A stretch of DNA of 14,422 nt from FW021-bin31 sp036278455 (GTDB lineage Bacteria; Bacteroidota; Bacteroidia; Chitinophagales; Chitinophagaceae), in the NCBI GenBank assembly GCA_036278455.1, contig DASULB010000002.1, positions 1-14,422 on the forward strand. Direction: 5' to 3'. Positions 7,502-14,422 of the stretch are shown here, piece after piece. The position numbers and the translations under genes are program-made. The notes below the pieces were generated by a model, which worked only from the letters and a program-made list of their open reading frames with translations, did not search any database and had not been told where the DNA came from. How positions within the stretch are numbered: the first letter of the stretch is position 1; every line of letters starts with the position of its first letter.

Positions 7502-7767
7502 ATATGATTATAAAGAATGAGACTCACGGCTGCTGATCGTAAGCAGGAACAAAGATAATAAAGATAGGAATGCTTTTGAAAGACATGGGCTTGCAGAGGC
7601 ATGTCATTTCGGCTGAGGCAATCAGGTATCATGAGGCTGGCAGGTTCCTGGAAGTCAGAGTTGAACAGAATAGCGCACCAGCGGGTGATATGAGATATTA
7701 TTTCTTTAAACTGATTTTTAACGTTGATATCATCCAACGGCACACCGTCGCCATAATAGATAAACAA
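7498..7767 (-). CDS. Doubtful 89-codon hypothetical reading frame
   Basis: The frame begins 5 bases after the stop of the large eCIS-type gene and ends in an ATGA overlap with nth, an arrangement typical of operons. The first 45 or so residues (MFIYYGDGVPLDDINVKNQF and following) look protein-like. The second half, rich in Cys, Tyr and Leu, looks more like translated non-coding DNA. A possible nth -7 box falls inside it. I do not recognise any family. It could be a small partner or immunity gene, a decayed remnant, or chance. If it is not a gene, the 271 bases at 7502-7772 hold only the putative nth promoter element. Confidence 0.25.
   Translation of the reverse strand: MFIYYGDGVPLDDINVKNQFKEIISHITRWCAILFNSDFQEPASLMIPDCLSRNDMPLQAHVFQKHSYLYYLCSCLRSAAVSLILYNHI
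7550..7557 (-). promoter_or_regulatory. Possible -7 box upstream of nth
   Basis: TATCTTTG on the minus strand matches the Bacteroidota -7 consensus TAnnTTTG and lies about 50 bases before the nth ATG. No good TTTG is found at the right distance upstream, so the call is weak. Confidence 0.35.
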
Positions 7768-7772
7768 ACAAT

Positions 7773-9038
7773 TTAATAAATGACAACCGGAGACTCGGTT
7801 TCAGGGATGAATTTTTCTTTTAATTCCACGACCATTTCACAATAGGTTAAATACGCAAATTGGTTATCACCCCTTTTGATTGCATCCACACATCTCCTTA
7901 TAACTTTGTATATGCCTGCAAGAATGTCCTGCTCATCCTCTCTTCTTTTTATAGCACGCACAATTTGAGGAGCGTATTTGTAATAAATTGCAATAAGCAG
8001 ACTGCCATCCTCTTTATTTAAAAGATAATTGTCCCTAAATTTTCGCAAAACCGTTAGCTCTTCACAATCGTCTTGCAATCCTTTTGATTCAATACAAGCC
8101 GTCGTGAGATAACAATTCCTTTTATTTTTCTCCTGCTCAGCAACTTTCCTTAGCACCCCTTCTACGGCGTTCCTGTGTATGCGGCCATATTCATTATAAT
8201 ATTCTTCAAACGAATTCATCTCAAGCATGTGATCAAACGCTGCAAAATAAACTCCATATATTTCAGCGCCTTTTTTAGTCCTGGTCATTTCACCTTTTAC
8301 TCTAAGAAAGGTAGGCCGTGCCAGGATGAAGCTATTCCACTCGAGTCTTTCCTGTATGATAGAACATCTTGTTGCAGCGTCACCCGTTTCGTATTCTCGC
8401 ATCAATTTGCCACCCAGATCATCAAAACCGTAATCATCAGGCGACTTTTCCATAATTTCACCAGACTTATATTCACCTTCCACGCGGATAAAAGCTCCGG
8501 ATTGAGCAGCGTTCGCAGTTTCAAAAATAATATTGGACAAAATCATTGCGGGGTGACCGTCCATGTTAAAATAAGTAGCGTCATCCTTAAAATAAGCTTC
8601 AGAGGTGCCTCCCCCTTTTTTCGGCTTAGGTTTGTACTCAAGGTCTTTATGATGATGTATTTGTATTTCTTCATTGGCTTTGCCCCGTAATTCTTCAAAT
8701 TCCGGGGATTCGCGGGTCAGATTTTCGGCAAATTCGTTGACCGGCGTTTCAGTTTTACTGCCAAAGCCAGCTTGCACTTCATCCCATATCCCTTCCCGCT
8801 GAACTACCTGGTTTTTAGCGACTTGCTGCTCAGCATGGTTCTTTGCCATTTGCTGAAGAACCCTCAACTGCTTCACCTGCGGACTATTGTTTGCCAGCTC
8901 CTGAAGTTTTCTTTGCGGAATAGTTGCGGATGCTGTATCTGCCAATCCAGGCGCGTTATGGCCCCGTTGCCTTTGGGATATTTCATTGGCAACCGATTGG
9001 ACGTTGTCTTTTTGTCTCTTTTTAGCCTTGGTTCTCAT
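7773..9038 (-). CDS. Putative eCIS-type cargo or toxin-like protein with CFI-box-like C-terminal domain
   Basis: This is a 421-residue protein of unknown function. Residues 1-25 are basic and polar. Residues 41-80 resemble the leader found in Bacteroidota proteins linked to extracellular contractile injection systems, with two 16-residue units starting LQELANNSPQ and LQQMAKNHAE, then VVQREG. Such leaders often precede a DUF4157 domain, which is missing here. A linker contains HHH (128-130) and a Lys/Pro/Gly stretch. The middle (about 150-300) has patterns such as FETANA (172-177) and IQERLEW (228-234), which I cannot assign. The C-terminus starts with CYLTTAC (309-315), then LRKFRDNYL (331-339) and YYKYAPQIVRAI (352-363), matching the order of the CFI-box C-terminal motif. 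I chose the ATG at 9038; an ATG at 9110 would overlap the neighbouring stop. There is no signal peptide. The gene is visibly AT-richer than its neighbours. Confidence 0.7.
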   Translation of the reverse strand: MRTKAKKRQKDNVQSVANEISQRQRGHNAPGLADTASATIPQRKLQELANNSPQVKQLRVLQQMAKNHAEQQVAKNQVVQREGIWDEVQAGFGSKTETPVNEFAENLTRESPEFEELRGKANEEIQIHHHKDLEYKPKPKKGGGTSEAYFKDDATYFNMDGHPAMILSNIIFETANAAQSGAFIRVEGEYKSGEIMEKSPDDYGFDDLGGKLMREYETGDAATRCSIIQERLEWNSFILARPTFLRVKGEMTRTKKGAEIYGVYFAAFDHMLEMNSFEEYYNEYGRIHRNAVEGVLRKVAEQEKNKRNCYLTTACIESKGLQDDCEELTVLRKFRDNYLLNKEDGSLLIAIYYKYAPQIVRAIKRREDEQDILAGIYKVIRRCVDAIKRGDNQFAYLTYCEMVVELKEKFIPETESPVVIY

Positions 9039-9073
9039 ATTTTTCTTTTGATAGCCATTTGAAATTACCTTAA

Positions 9074-9095
9074 TACCCCTCAAAAAATCGGGGTA
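9074..9095 (-). other. Hairpin just after the M28 peptidase stop
   Basis: TACCCC (9074-9079) and GGGGTA (9090-9095) form a six-pair stem starting two bases after the peptidase stop codon. In the minus-strand transcript the run of T lies in the ten-base loop instead of after the stem. It is therefore not a standard intrinsic terminator, though it could slow the polymerase or protect the RNA end. Confidence 0.35.
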
Positions 9096-9096
9096 A

Positions 9097-11322
9097 CTAT
9101 CGTGGGTCAATTTCCGACATCTTGTCTATATACCTGCTTAATGCAGTCAGTACCTTGCTGGTCAACTGTATTTCCGGATCCACTTCTTTAAACTGCCGCT
9201 GTTCGATCGCTTCACGGATACCGGGGAGTGTTTTGACGCCATAACCGGTGTAGAGTCCGGGCGCATAAATGAGATGCTTGTACCAGGGACGCCCGGGCAG
9301 TCCCTGGTCGGAGGTGAGGTAGCGTTCACTTTTGAAAACCAAGGCGTTCAGCGTATGAATGGCTTTTTCATCAGGATGCTGCTCTAAGCTATCGAAGACC
9401 CGCGCGTAGTCATCGGCGCTCTGATGCAACGCCGCTAACGCGTTTTGGAGCGGTGCAAAGTCGAAATAGGGAACCGCCTGCTCAGCTTGGGGTACGACGA
9501 ACGTTTTTTCCGGGTCGCCGACCCGTTCATAGATGCTGTCTGCAATGAGCTTGTTTTGAAAGACGGTCTCCCTGCGCATATCATCCGCCAATTGCTGCAC
9601 CTGTCCGGCATAACTATCCACTGTTTTGTAGAAGTGGGTAAAATCAAAAGGCAGGATATCGGCGTCCGCCAGCCGGAGTACCGTTTTGCCGGCCACTTCC
9701 GCCAGGGCTACCTCATACTTGAATCCGGGATCCTTAAACTTTTTGAAGAGAATATAATCATCATACATGGTATGGTATTCGCCGCCGCCGTCTTCACCGC
9801 CAAACCCCAGGTTCATGGCTGCAATGCCAAGATGCTGGAGGAAGGGGGAATAATCAGAGCCGGATCCCAACGCGCTCAGGCGAAAATCATCGGCCTGTTT
9901 CCTTTTATCATGGAGACTACCTGCATCCAGACTTCGTTGTCCCACAGAAATACCTTTTTCAGGATCGGTAACGGAGAAGGCCACTTCGGAGAAGAACTTC
10001 TCGAGGGAATGGGAGCCACCCGCGTATAGCAGGCCACGGCCGTTATTATCGGAATTAATATAGGCCACCGCTTTTTGCTTTAATTCATTTTCATGGTCTT
10101 CCACCCATTCGGTGGATCCGAGCAATCCCGGTTCTTCACCGTCCCATACACAAAACACAATGCTGCGCCTGGGACGCCAGCCGTGACCCGCTAACCTGCT
10201 CATGGACCGGGCTTCGCTCAGTTCCGCCACCAGGCCGCTGACCGGGTCGGCGGCGCCATTCACCCAGGCGTCCTGATGGTTCCCACGGAGAACCCATTCA
10301 TTAGGGTATTCGCTGCCCGTCATCATGGCGGTCACATCGTAGATGGGCTTGATGTCCCAGTTAAAAGCCACTTTCAGGTGCACCTTGGCCGGTCCAGGGC
10401 CGATGTGATAGGTGATGGGCAGGGCACCGCGCCATCCAGCCGGCGCTACGGGGCCTTCAAGTGCGGCCAGTAATGGCTGAGCGTCATGATAGGAAATCGG
10501 CAGTACGGGGATTTTCATAATGGTCCTGGCATCGCTTATCTTCATGCGTTTGGCGTCTTTGGTAGCCGCGTATCCGGGGGTGAGCGGATCTCCGGGATAC
10601 ACCGGCATGTCTGCTACGCTGCCTCTTTGTACCGCATAAGGATTTTTATAGGCGCCTTTGGGATAAGTATCCCCCTGGTAATAGCCGTCCCCTTCGGGAT
10701 CGGAATAAAGGATGCAACCGATGGCGCCATGCTGGTAGGCTACCTTGGGTTTGATGCCGCGCCAGGAACCGCCGTATTTTGCGATGACGATCTTCCCTTT
10801 TACCGATACGCCCATTTCGGCCAGCTTTTTATAATCGGCGGGCACACCGTAATTCACAAATACCAGTTCGCCGGTAATGTCACCGTCGGCGGAATAGGCG
10901 TTGTATGGCGGCAATTGTTCTTTGGTCTGGGCGGTATAAGGATCACCGGGAATCACCTTTTCCATTAACACAGCCTTGTATCTGGCGGGCGCTATCAGTT
11001 CCAACTGACGTACTTTCGGCGTGGGGAAAAGTACATAATAGGTATCAATGCGTGTATCATAGCCCCACCCCCGAAACAACGAATCAATGAACAGGACATT
11101 TTTTTTATCGTAAGGAGAACCCACATGATGCGGCCTGGCCGAAAGACGCTTCATCCATTTGTCCATATGATGGGTGTGCAGCGCGGTATCGAATTCCTTT
11201 TCCACGCTTCGCTGCCTTGCGGCGTTGCTACCGGTAAACCCCATGATGGAAGATTGTGCCAGGACGGATTGACAAAACAGCAGTACGGCGACAGACAGGC
11301 AAAGCGGGAAGTATTTTTTCAT
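9097..11322 (-). CDS. Exported M28 family zinc peptidase, glutamate carboxypeptidase II-like
   Basis: This 741-residue enzyme should remove amino acids from peptides in the periplasm or outside the cell. A signal peptide (about 1-22, ending SVLA before QSS) is clear. The order of parts is an N-terminal segment, a protease-associated (PA) insert (about 145-310), the M28 catalytic core, and a helical C-terminal region (about 565-741) like the transferrin-receptor dimerisation domain. The two-zinc ligands H349 (GNHQDAW), D359 (GAADPVSG), E397, D425 (YINSDNN) and H517 (GGEYHTMYDD) are all present, with E396 as general base. It resembles eukaryotic NAALADase/GCPII in layout. The substrate cannot be read from the sequence. 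It is separated from the upstream esterase by 66 bases containing a possible promoter, so it may be its own transcription unit. Confidence 0.93.
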   Translation of the reverse strand: MKKYFPLCLSVAVLLFCQSVLAQSSIMGFTGSNAARQRSVEKEFDTALHTHHMDKWMKRLSARPHHVGSPYDKKNVLFIDSLFRGWGYDTRIDTYYVLFPTPKVRQLELIAPARYKAVLMEKVIPGDPYTAQTKEQLPPYNAYSADGDITGELVFVNYGVPADYKKLAEMGVSVKGKIVIAKYGGSWRGIKPKVAYQHGAIGCILYSDPEGDGYYQGDTYPKGAYKNPYAVQRGSVADMPVYPGDPLTPGYAATKDAKRMKISDARTIMKIPVLPISYHDAQPLLAALEGPVAPAGWRGALPITYHIGPGPAKVHLKVAFNWDIKPIYDVTAMMTGSEYPNEWVLRGNHQDAWVNGAADPVSGLVAELSEARSMSRLAGHGWRPRRSIVFCVWDGEEPGLLGSTEWVEDHENELKQKAVAYINSDNNGRGLLYAGGSHSLEKFFSEVAFSVTDPEKGISVGQRSLDAGSLHDKRKQADDFRLSALGSGSDYSPFLQHLGIAAMNLGFGGEDGGGEYHTMYDDYILFKKFKDPGFKYEVALAEVAGKTVLRLADADILPFDFTHFYKTVDSYAGQVQQLADDMRRETVFQNKLIADSIYERVGDPEKTFVVPQAEQAVPYFDFAPLQNALAALHQSADDYARVFDSLEQHPDEKAIHTLNALVFKSERYLTSDQGLPGRPWYKHLIYAPGLYTGYGVKTLPGIREAIEQRQFKEVDPEIQLTSKVLTALSRYIDKMSEIDPR

Positions 11323-11334
11323 GCGGATTTTTTT

Positions 11335-11365
11335 TAAAGATACGATCCGGATTGATTTCTCACAA
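11335..11365 (-). promoter_or_regulatory. Possible promoter for the M28 peptidase gene
   Basis: On the minus strand TTG (11365-11363) is followed after 20 bases by TATCTTTA (11342-11335), one base off the Bacteroidota -7 consensus TAnnTTTG. The ATG at 11322 is about 12 bases further on, which makes the leader very short. The match is moderate. Confidence 0.4.
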
Positions 11366-11388
11366 CAAGCGTTCCATGGAAGTGACGA

Positions 11389-12030
11389 TTAGGCCCCCGT
11401 GCTGAATATCAGTTTATTGACCTGTTCAATCTCATCGGAGGAGATCGTGTGGCCCATATTGTCATAGATCTTTTCGGTGACCTCCGCATGCATGCTTTGT
11501 AAGATACGGGTGGTGGCGTAAACCCGTTCCACCGGGATATGCATATCGGGATTGGAACTTCCGATAAAGACCGGCGTATGGTGAAAGTCACCGTTGTAGT
11601 TTTCAGGGTATATCCGGTCACCGATCAATCCGCCCGTGAAGGCGGCGGCGCCGCCATACTTTGCGGCGTTGCGGGTGATAAATTCCAGCATCAGACAGGC
11701 ACCCTGGGAAAAGCCGAGAAAAAATATATTTTCTGCGGGGATGCCCTGCGCCTGTAAATCCTCAAGGAGGTTCTTTAACAGGGATAACGCGGAGGAAAGC
11801 CAGGGCTCGTTCCGCGCGGGCGGTACCATAAAGGAATAGGGATACCAGGTATTGTTTGTCGCCTGGGGTGCCAGCAGGGCGAAATCCTTTACCGCTAAAT
11901 GGCCGGCCAGGGAAAGAATATCCTCCGCACTTCCGCCGCGTCCGTGTATCATGATGAGCGCTTTATCCGCTTCGGCGATGTTTATCCCCGCCGTTTTTAT
12001 GTCTCTAACATGGCTGTTATTTGAAGGCAT
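11389..12030 (-). CDS. Phospholipase/carboxylesterase family alpha/beta-hydrolase, MhqD-like
   Basis: This is a 213-residue alpha/beta-hydrolase. The oxyanion region MIHGRGGS lies at 27-34, and the nucleophile S108 is in the elbow GFSQGA. The acid is probably D162 (SSNPDMHIP) and the base H194 (MGHTIS). Length and motifs fit the carboxylesterase/lysophospholipase group that includes B. subtilis MhqD (YodD), which is induced by quinones and catechols. Its start overlaps the end of the dioxygenase gene by 14 bases, so the two are very likely translated together. The substrate is unknown; hydrolysis of a ring-cleavage product or an ester adduct would fit the neighbours but is inference. Confidence 0.88.
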   Translation of the reverse strand: MPSNNSHVRDIKTAGINIAEADKALIMIHGRGGSAEDILSLAGHLAVKDFALLAPQATNNTWYPYSFMVPPARNEPWLSSALSLLKNLLEDLQAQGIPAENIFFLGFSQGACLMLEFITRNAAKYGGAAAFTGGLIGDRIYPENYNGDFHHTPVFIGSSNPDMHIPVERVYATTRILQSMHAEVTEKIYDNMGHTISSDEIEQVNKLIFSTGA

Positions 12031-12973
12031 CGTCGTGGTGTGTTACAGGCGTTAAAACTTGTTCCAATTCTTTTCTGTAAGGCTCAAATTGTTTGGGTAA
12101 TTTTAAAGCTTCGCCTAAATGGGCCACTTCCTCATCAATGGCAAATCCAGGCCCCTTGGTGGCGATCTCAAAGAGCACGCCACCGGGTTCACGGAAATAA
12201 ACGGAGGTGAAATAATCCCGGTCGATGACGGGTGTGGGATTCAGCATTCGCTTAACGATCTTTTCCCGTACAGCCAGCTGCGATTGGGCATCCGGCGTGG
12301 CAAAGGCAATGTGGTGCACCATTCCGCTGCCGGCAAGGCCTTTCAGCTTGTCCGGGGTGCAAATGATGTCGACATAATTCCCGGGGGCGTCGCTCACCGC
12401 GAAACGGAAGCGGTTCCCCTTTTCGGCGATCAGTTTGTGACCCAGCTGTTCGGTGAGCAGCCCGGCGGTGCGTTCATAGCCTTCTTCCCAGATCTCAGCG
12501 CTGTAAAAACCCCTGATGGCGTGTTCAGCGGGGACAGGCCCCTGACTGAAGCCTTGCCGGATGTCTTTGTCGTTAAAAACCAGCTCCAGGCCCAGGCCGT
12601 CTTTGTCCTCAAAATAAATGACGGTTTCTTCCTGGAACCTGCCCTCCGGTGTCTTATAGCTGACGTCATACTTTTTCAATCGCTCCAACCAGTAGTTTTG
12701 CGATGTGGCGGCGACGGAGAAGGTAGTGGTGTTCAGCATGCCTTTACCATGCCTGCCTTTTGTCAGCCCGTCATAGGGGAAGAAAGTGAGGATACTTCCT
12801 GGATTCCCGTTTTCATCGCCGTAATAAAAGTGATACACCTCCGGTGCGTCAAAATTAACGGTCTTCTTCACGAGCCTGAGACCCAGGATGCCGGCATAAA
12901 AGTCAATATTTCCCTGGACATGGCCGGCGATGGCGGTAATGTGATGGATGCCTGTGATCAATTGTTCTTCCAT
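12017..12973 (-). CDS. Ring-cleaving dioxygenase of the VOC superfamily, MhqO/LinE-like
   Basis: This predicted extradiol-type dioxygenase probably opens hydroquinone-type aromatic rings. The 318 residues form two VOC modules. Signature stretches are GIHHITAI (8-15), TVNFDAPEVYHFYYGD, SILTFFPYDG, MVHHIAFATPD (218-228) and DYFTSVYFREPGGVLFEIAT (253-272). Likely metal ligands are H10 or H11, H220 or H221, and E269. The motifs match the family of B. subtilis MhqO/MhqA, linked to methylhydroquinone resistance. The gene overlaps the downstream esterase, and 49 bases separate it from the VOC gene upstream. I see no full-consensus promoter in that gap. Confidence 0.92.
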   Translation of the reverse strand: MEEQLITGIHHITAIAGHVQGNIDFYAGILGLRLVKKTVNFDAPEVYHFYYGDENGNPGSILTFFPYDGLTKGRHGKGMLNTTTFSVAATSQNYWLERLKKYDVSYKTPEGRFQEETVIYFEDKDGLGLELVFNDKDIRQGFSQGPVPAEHAIRGFYSAEIWEEGYERTAGLLTEQLGHKLIAEKGNRFRFAVSDAPGNYVDIICTPDKLKGLAGSGMVHHIAFATPDAQSQLAVREKIVKRMLNPTPVIDRDYFTSVYFREPGGVLFEIATKGPGFAIDEEVAHLGEALKLPKQFEPYRKELEQVLTPVTHHDDAFK

Positions 12974-13022
12974 GTCGTTTCAGTTTTTATAAGCAAAGTA
13001 TTCAGTAATAGATTGTGCTTTT

Positions 13023-13541
13023 TCACGATGCCTGTGGCAATTCAAGCTCTCCGAGCAGGTCATTCAGGTCCAGGGCCTGGGTGTACATTTCAACGGAGCC
13101 GTCCGCCTGATGTGGCCACTGATCCCTGGGACGGTCCCAGTACAGTTCCACGCCGTTGCCATCGGGGTCGTTCAAATATAAAGCCTCCGATACGCCATGA
13201 TCGCTTGCGCCGGTCAGGGGATAATGAGCCCTGCGCAGACGGTCAAGAATAACAGCGAGGTCCCTTCTCGTGGGATATACGATGGCAGTATGGTACAACC
13301 CCACCCCACGCAGGGGCGCGGGCGGGGCGCCTTTGCTATGCCACGTATTTAAACCGATGTGGTGATGATAACCACCCGCGGAGACGAAGGCCGCCTGGTC
13401 TCCATATCTTGTGGTAAGCTCGAAGCCCAGCAGATCGCGGTAGAATGCCAGGGCGCGTTCCAGATCGGCTACTTTAAGGTGTACATGTCCGATGCGTGTT
13501 TCGGCAGGCATGATGTAGGACTGCTTTATATTTTCTTCCAT
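13023..13541 (-). CDS. VOC family protein, CatE/MhqE-like (catechol 2,3-dioxygenase type)
   Basis: This is a 172-residue glyoxalase/bleomycin-resistance/dioxygenase fold protein. It contains IGHVHLKVADLERALAFYRD, GVGLYHTAIVYP and GASDHGVSEALYLNDPDGNG, followed by ELYWDRP. These stretches are close to the N-terminal part of Bacillus CatE and MhqE proteins. Probable metal ligands are H19, H84 and E132. It is shorter than two-part catechol 2,3-dioxygenases of about 280 residues, so it is a single paired-module form, and its catalytic activity is uncertain. An internal ATG (residue 11, at 13511) is an alternative start that would begin just before the conserved fold. Confidence 0.87.
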   Translation of the reverse strand: MEENIKQSYIMPAETRIGHVHLKVADLERALAFYRDLLGFELTTRYGDQAAFVSAGGYHHHIGLNTWHSKGAPPAPLRGVGLYHTAIVYPTRRDLAVILDRLRRAHYPLTGASDHGVSEALYLNDPDGNGVELYWDRPRDQWPHQADGSVEMYTQALDLNDLLGELELPQAS

Positions 13542-13561
13542 GTTGATCAGATGTGTTTATT

Positions 13562-13582
13562 GGCTCTTCGTGGCGGAGAGCC
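13562..13582. other. Hairpin between the pirin and VOC genes
   Basis: GGCTCT (13562-13567) and AGAGCC (13577-13582) form a six-pair stem with a nine-base loop. A run of four T follows only on the plus strand, where no gene is seen upstream. In the direction of the genes it lies in the leader of the VOC gene. Confidence 0.3.
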
Positions 13583-13603
13583 TTTTACGCTTATTCACGT
13601 GTT

Positions 13604-13620
13604 AAAGCGGCTCCGGCTTT
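13604..13620. terminator. Weak hairpin terminator candidate after the pirin gene
   Basis: AAAGC (13604-13608) pairs with GCTTT (13616-13620) around a GC-rich loop, about 20 bases after the pirin stop. The T-run is on the plus strand; reading with the genes, only three T close the stem. It may cut transcription partly or not at all. Confidence 0.3.
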
Positions 13621-13640
13621 TTTGATGGAATTGTTTCTCA

Positions 13641-14381
13641 TTATCCACTATAGGCTCCGGATCTCGAATATTTAGCTGTCTCGTCTACTATGAAAAGTAC
13701 CAGGTCAGCGGCACCTCTGGCGCTGACCATTACCCGCTCATCCTTTATCAGTGCGGCGTCACCCCTGTTCAGCACAATATCTTTGCCGGCTAAGACCACG
13801 CTGCCATCAAATACGTATAAAAAGGAGGTGAGGTTGTTTAACTCCGGCGTTTCAAGGGTGGCATCGCTGAGGTGCGCGTCATAAACAAAGGCTTCGCTTC
13901 TTATCTTTAAAGGGGCTTCACTGTTTTCCGGCCCCCCGATCAGTCGCCATTTGTTGAGACTATGCAGGGAGGGGAAAGTCCGGAACTGTATGGAAGGTTC
14001 TAAATTATCCTCCCTCGGCCGAAAGAACATTTGCAGCATGTCCACCCTTTGTTCGTCCGTCTCCGCCACCCCTTCCTCATGAAAAAGACCGCTGCCGGCA
14101 TTCATCATCATCATGTGGGTTCCATGAAGCGCTTCACTTAATCCATGGCTGTCCCGGTGCAGCATGGTGCCTCCGCGCATATATGAAAGGATCTCATCGT
14201 TTTGGTGCGGATGCATGGGTATAAGACCGCCCGGTTCAATGGTGGAATGATCCACGCGGCCCAGCGGACCAAGCCCACGGTCGCCGGGGATATTCAGTTT
14301 CAGGCCGGGAGAGATCAGCCGGATGATAAATTTACCCTGGTTGATCCTGTGTCTTTCATCAGCTTTTGATACATAAATCAT
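13641..14381 (-). CDS. Pirin family protein (cupin, probable quercetinase-like)
   Basis: Pirins are two-domain cupin proteins that bind one metal ion; some bacterial members (YhhW of E. coli) oxidise the flavonol quercetin in vitro. The 246-residue protein has the N-terminal metal site in MHPHQNDEILSY (H57, H59) and LFHEEG (H101, E103), the same positions as in YhhW. The segment HSTIEPGGLIPMHPHQ is typical, and the C-terminal cupin barrel follows from about 160. Length is normal for the short pirin type. It is the first gene seen of the group with two VOC proteins and an esterase, which suggests a role in aromatic or quinone stress. The 41 bases upstream within the window show no full promoter, so the true promoter may lie outside. 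Confidence 0.93.
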   Translation of the reverse strand: MIYVSKADERHRINQGKFIIRLISPGLKLNIPGDRGLGPLGRVDHSTIEPGGLIPMHPHQNDEILSYMRGGTMLHRDSHGLSEALHGTHMMMMNAGSGLFHEEGVAETDEQRVDMLQMFFRPREDNLEPSIQFRTFPSLHSLNKWRLIGGPENSEAPLKIRSEAFVYDAHLSDATLETPELNNLTSFLYVFDGSVVLAGKDIVLNRGDAALIKDERVMVSARGAADLVLFIVDETAKYSRSGAYSG

Positions 14382-14422
14382 AATTTGATTTCTTTGTTAA
14401 TCTTAATACTTCAGGACCCTTT

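Noticed and set aside
7570..7776. A 68-codon plus-strand frame in the nth upstream region
   Set aside because: The sequence looks somewhat protein-like, but there is no promoter or well-placed ribosome site. It would be the only plus-strand gene in the window.
9039..9110. Extending the effector-like protein to the ATG at 9110
   Set aside because: The extra 24 residues overlap the peptidase stop and the hairpin, and look unlike the basic polar start of this leader type. The ATG at 9038 gives a cleaner N-terminus.
12994..13000. TACTTTG on the minus strand upstream of the dioxygenase as a promoter -7 box
   Set aside because: It is one base short of TAnnTTTG and has no TTTG partner at the right distance upstream.
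12119..13252. A 377-codon open frame on the plus strand over the dioxygenase and VOC genes
   Set aside because: It is antisense to two well-supported genes and spans their intergenic gap, and its translation matches nothing I know.

Overview
The window reads as chromosomal DNA from a member of the Bacteroidota, most likely the Chitinophagaceae (Chitinophaga-like). The grounds are protein style, the nuoABCDEFG order with separate nuoC and nuoD, a short NuoG, and a Bacteroidota-type promoter (TTTG, 19 bp, TAnnTTTG) in front of nuoA. This assignment is inference. Every gene I can support lies on the minus strand, so the order of transcription runs from high to low coordinates. I see no tRNA, rRNA, CRISPR array or insertion sequence.

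Region 1 (about 1-6750) is the front of a complex I operon. A consensus promoter at 6712-6742 precedes nuoA, B, C, D and E, then a small NlpE-like lipoprotein gene overlapping the end of nuoE, then nuoF and a short nuoG. What may be the first codons of nuoH run off the window edge. The cofactor ligands are intact in the cluster-binding subunits B, E, F and G. Two features are unusual: the lipoprotein gene inside the operon, and a NuoG that stops just beyond the fourth cysteine cluster.

Region 2 (about 6850-9100) starts with nth (endonuclease III). Upstream is an AT-richer stretch holding a 421-residue protein with an N-terminal leader of the kind seen in Bacteroidota proteins linked to extracellular contractile injection systems (eCIS). 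It also has an unrecognised middle domain and a C-terminal cysteine motif resembling the CFI-box. A doubtful 89-codon frame lies between it and nth. This is the most interesting part of the window.

Region 3 (9097-11322) is an exported zinc aminopeptidase/carboxypeptidase of family M28, like glutamate carboxypeptidase II, with its own possible promoter.

Region 4 (11389-14381) is four co-directional genes: a pirin, a CatE/MhqE-like VOC protein, an MhqO-like ring-cleaving dioxygenase and an MhqD-like carboxylesterase. The dioxygenase and esterase genes overlap. By analogy with the Bacillus subtilis Mhq genes, this looks like a detoxification cassette for quinones and catechols.
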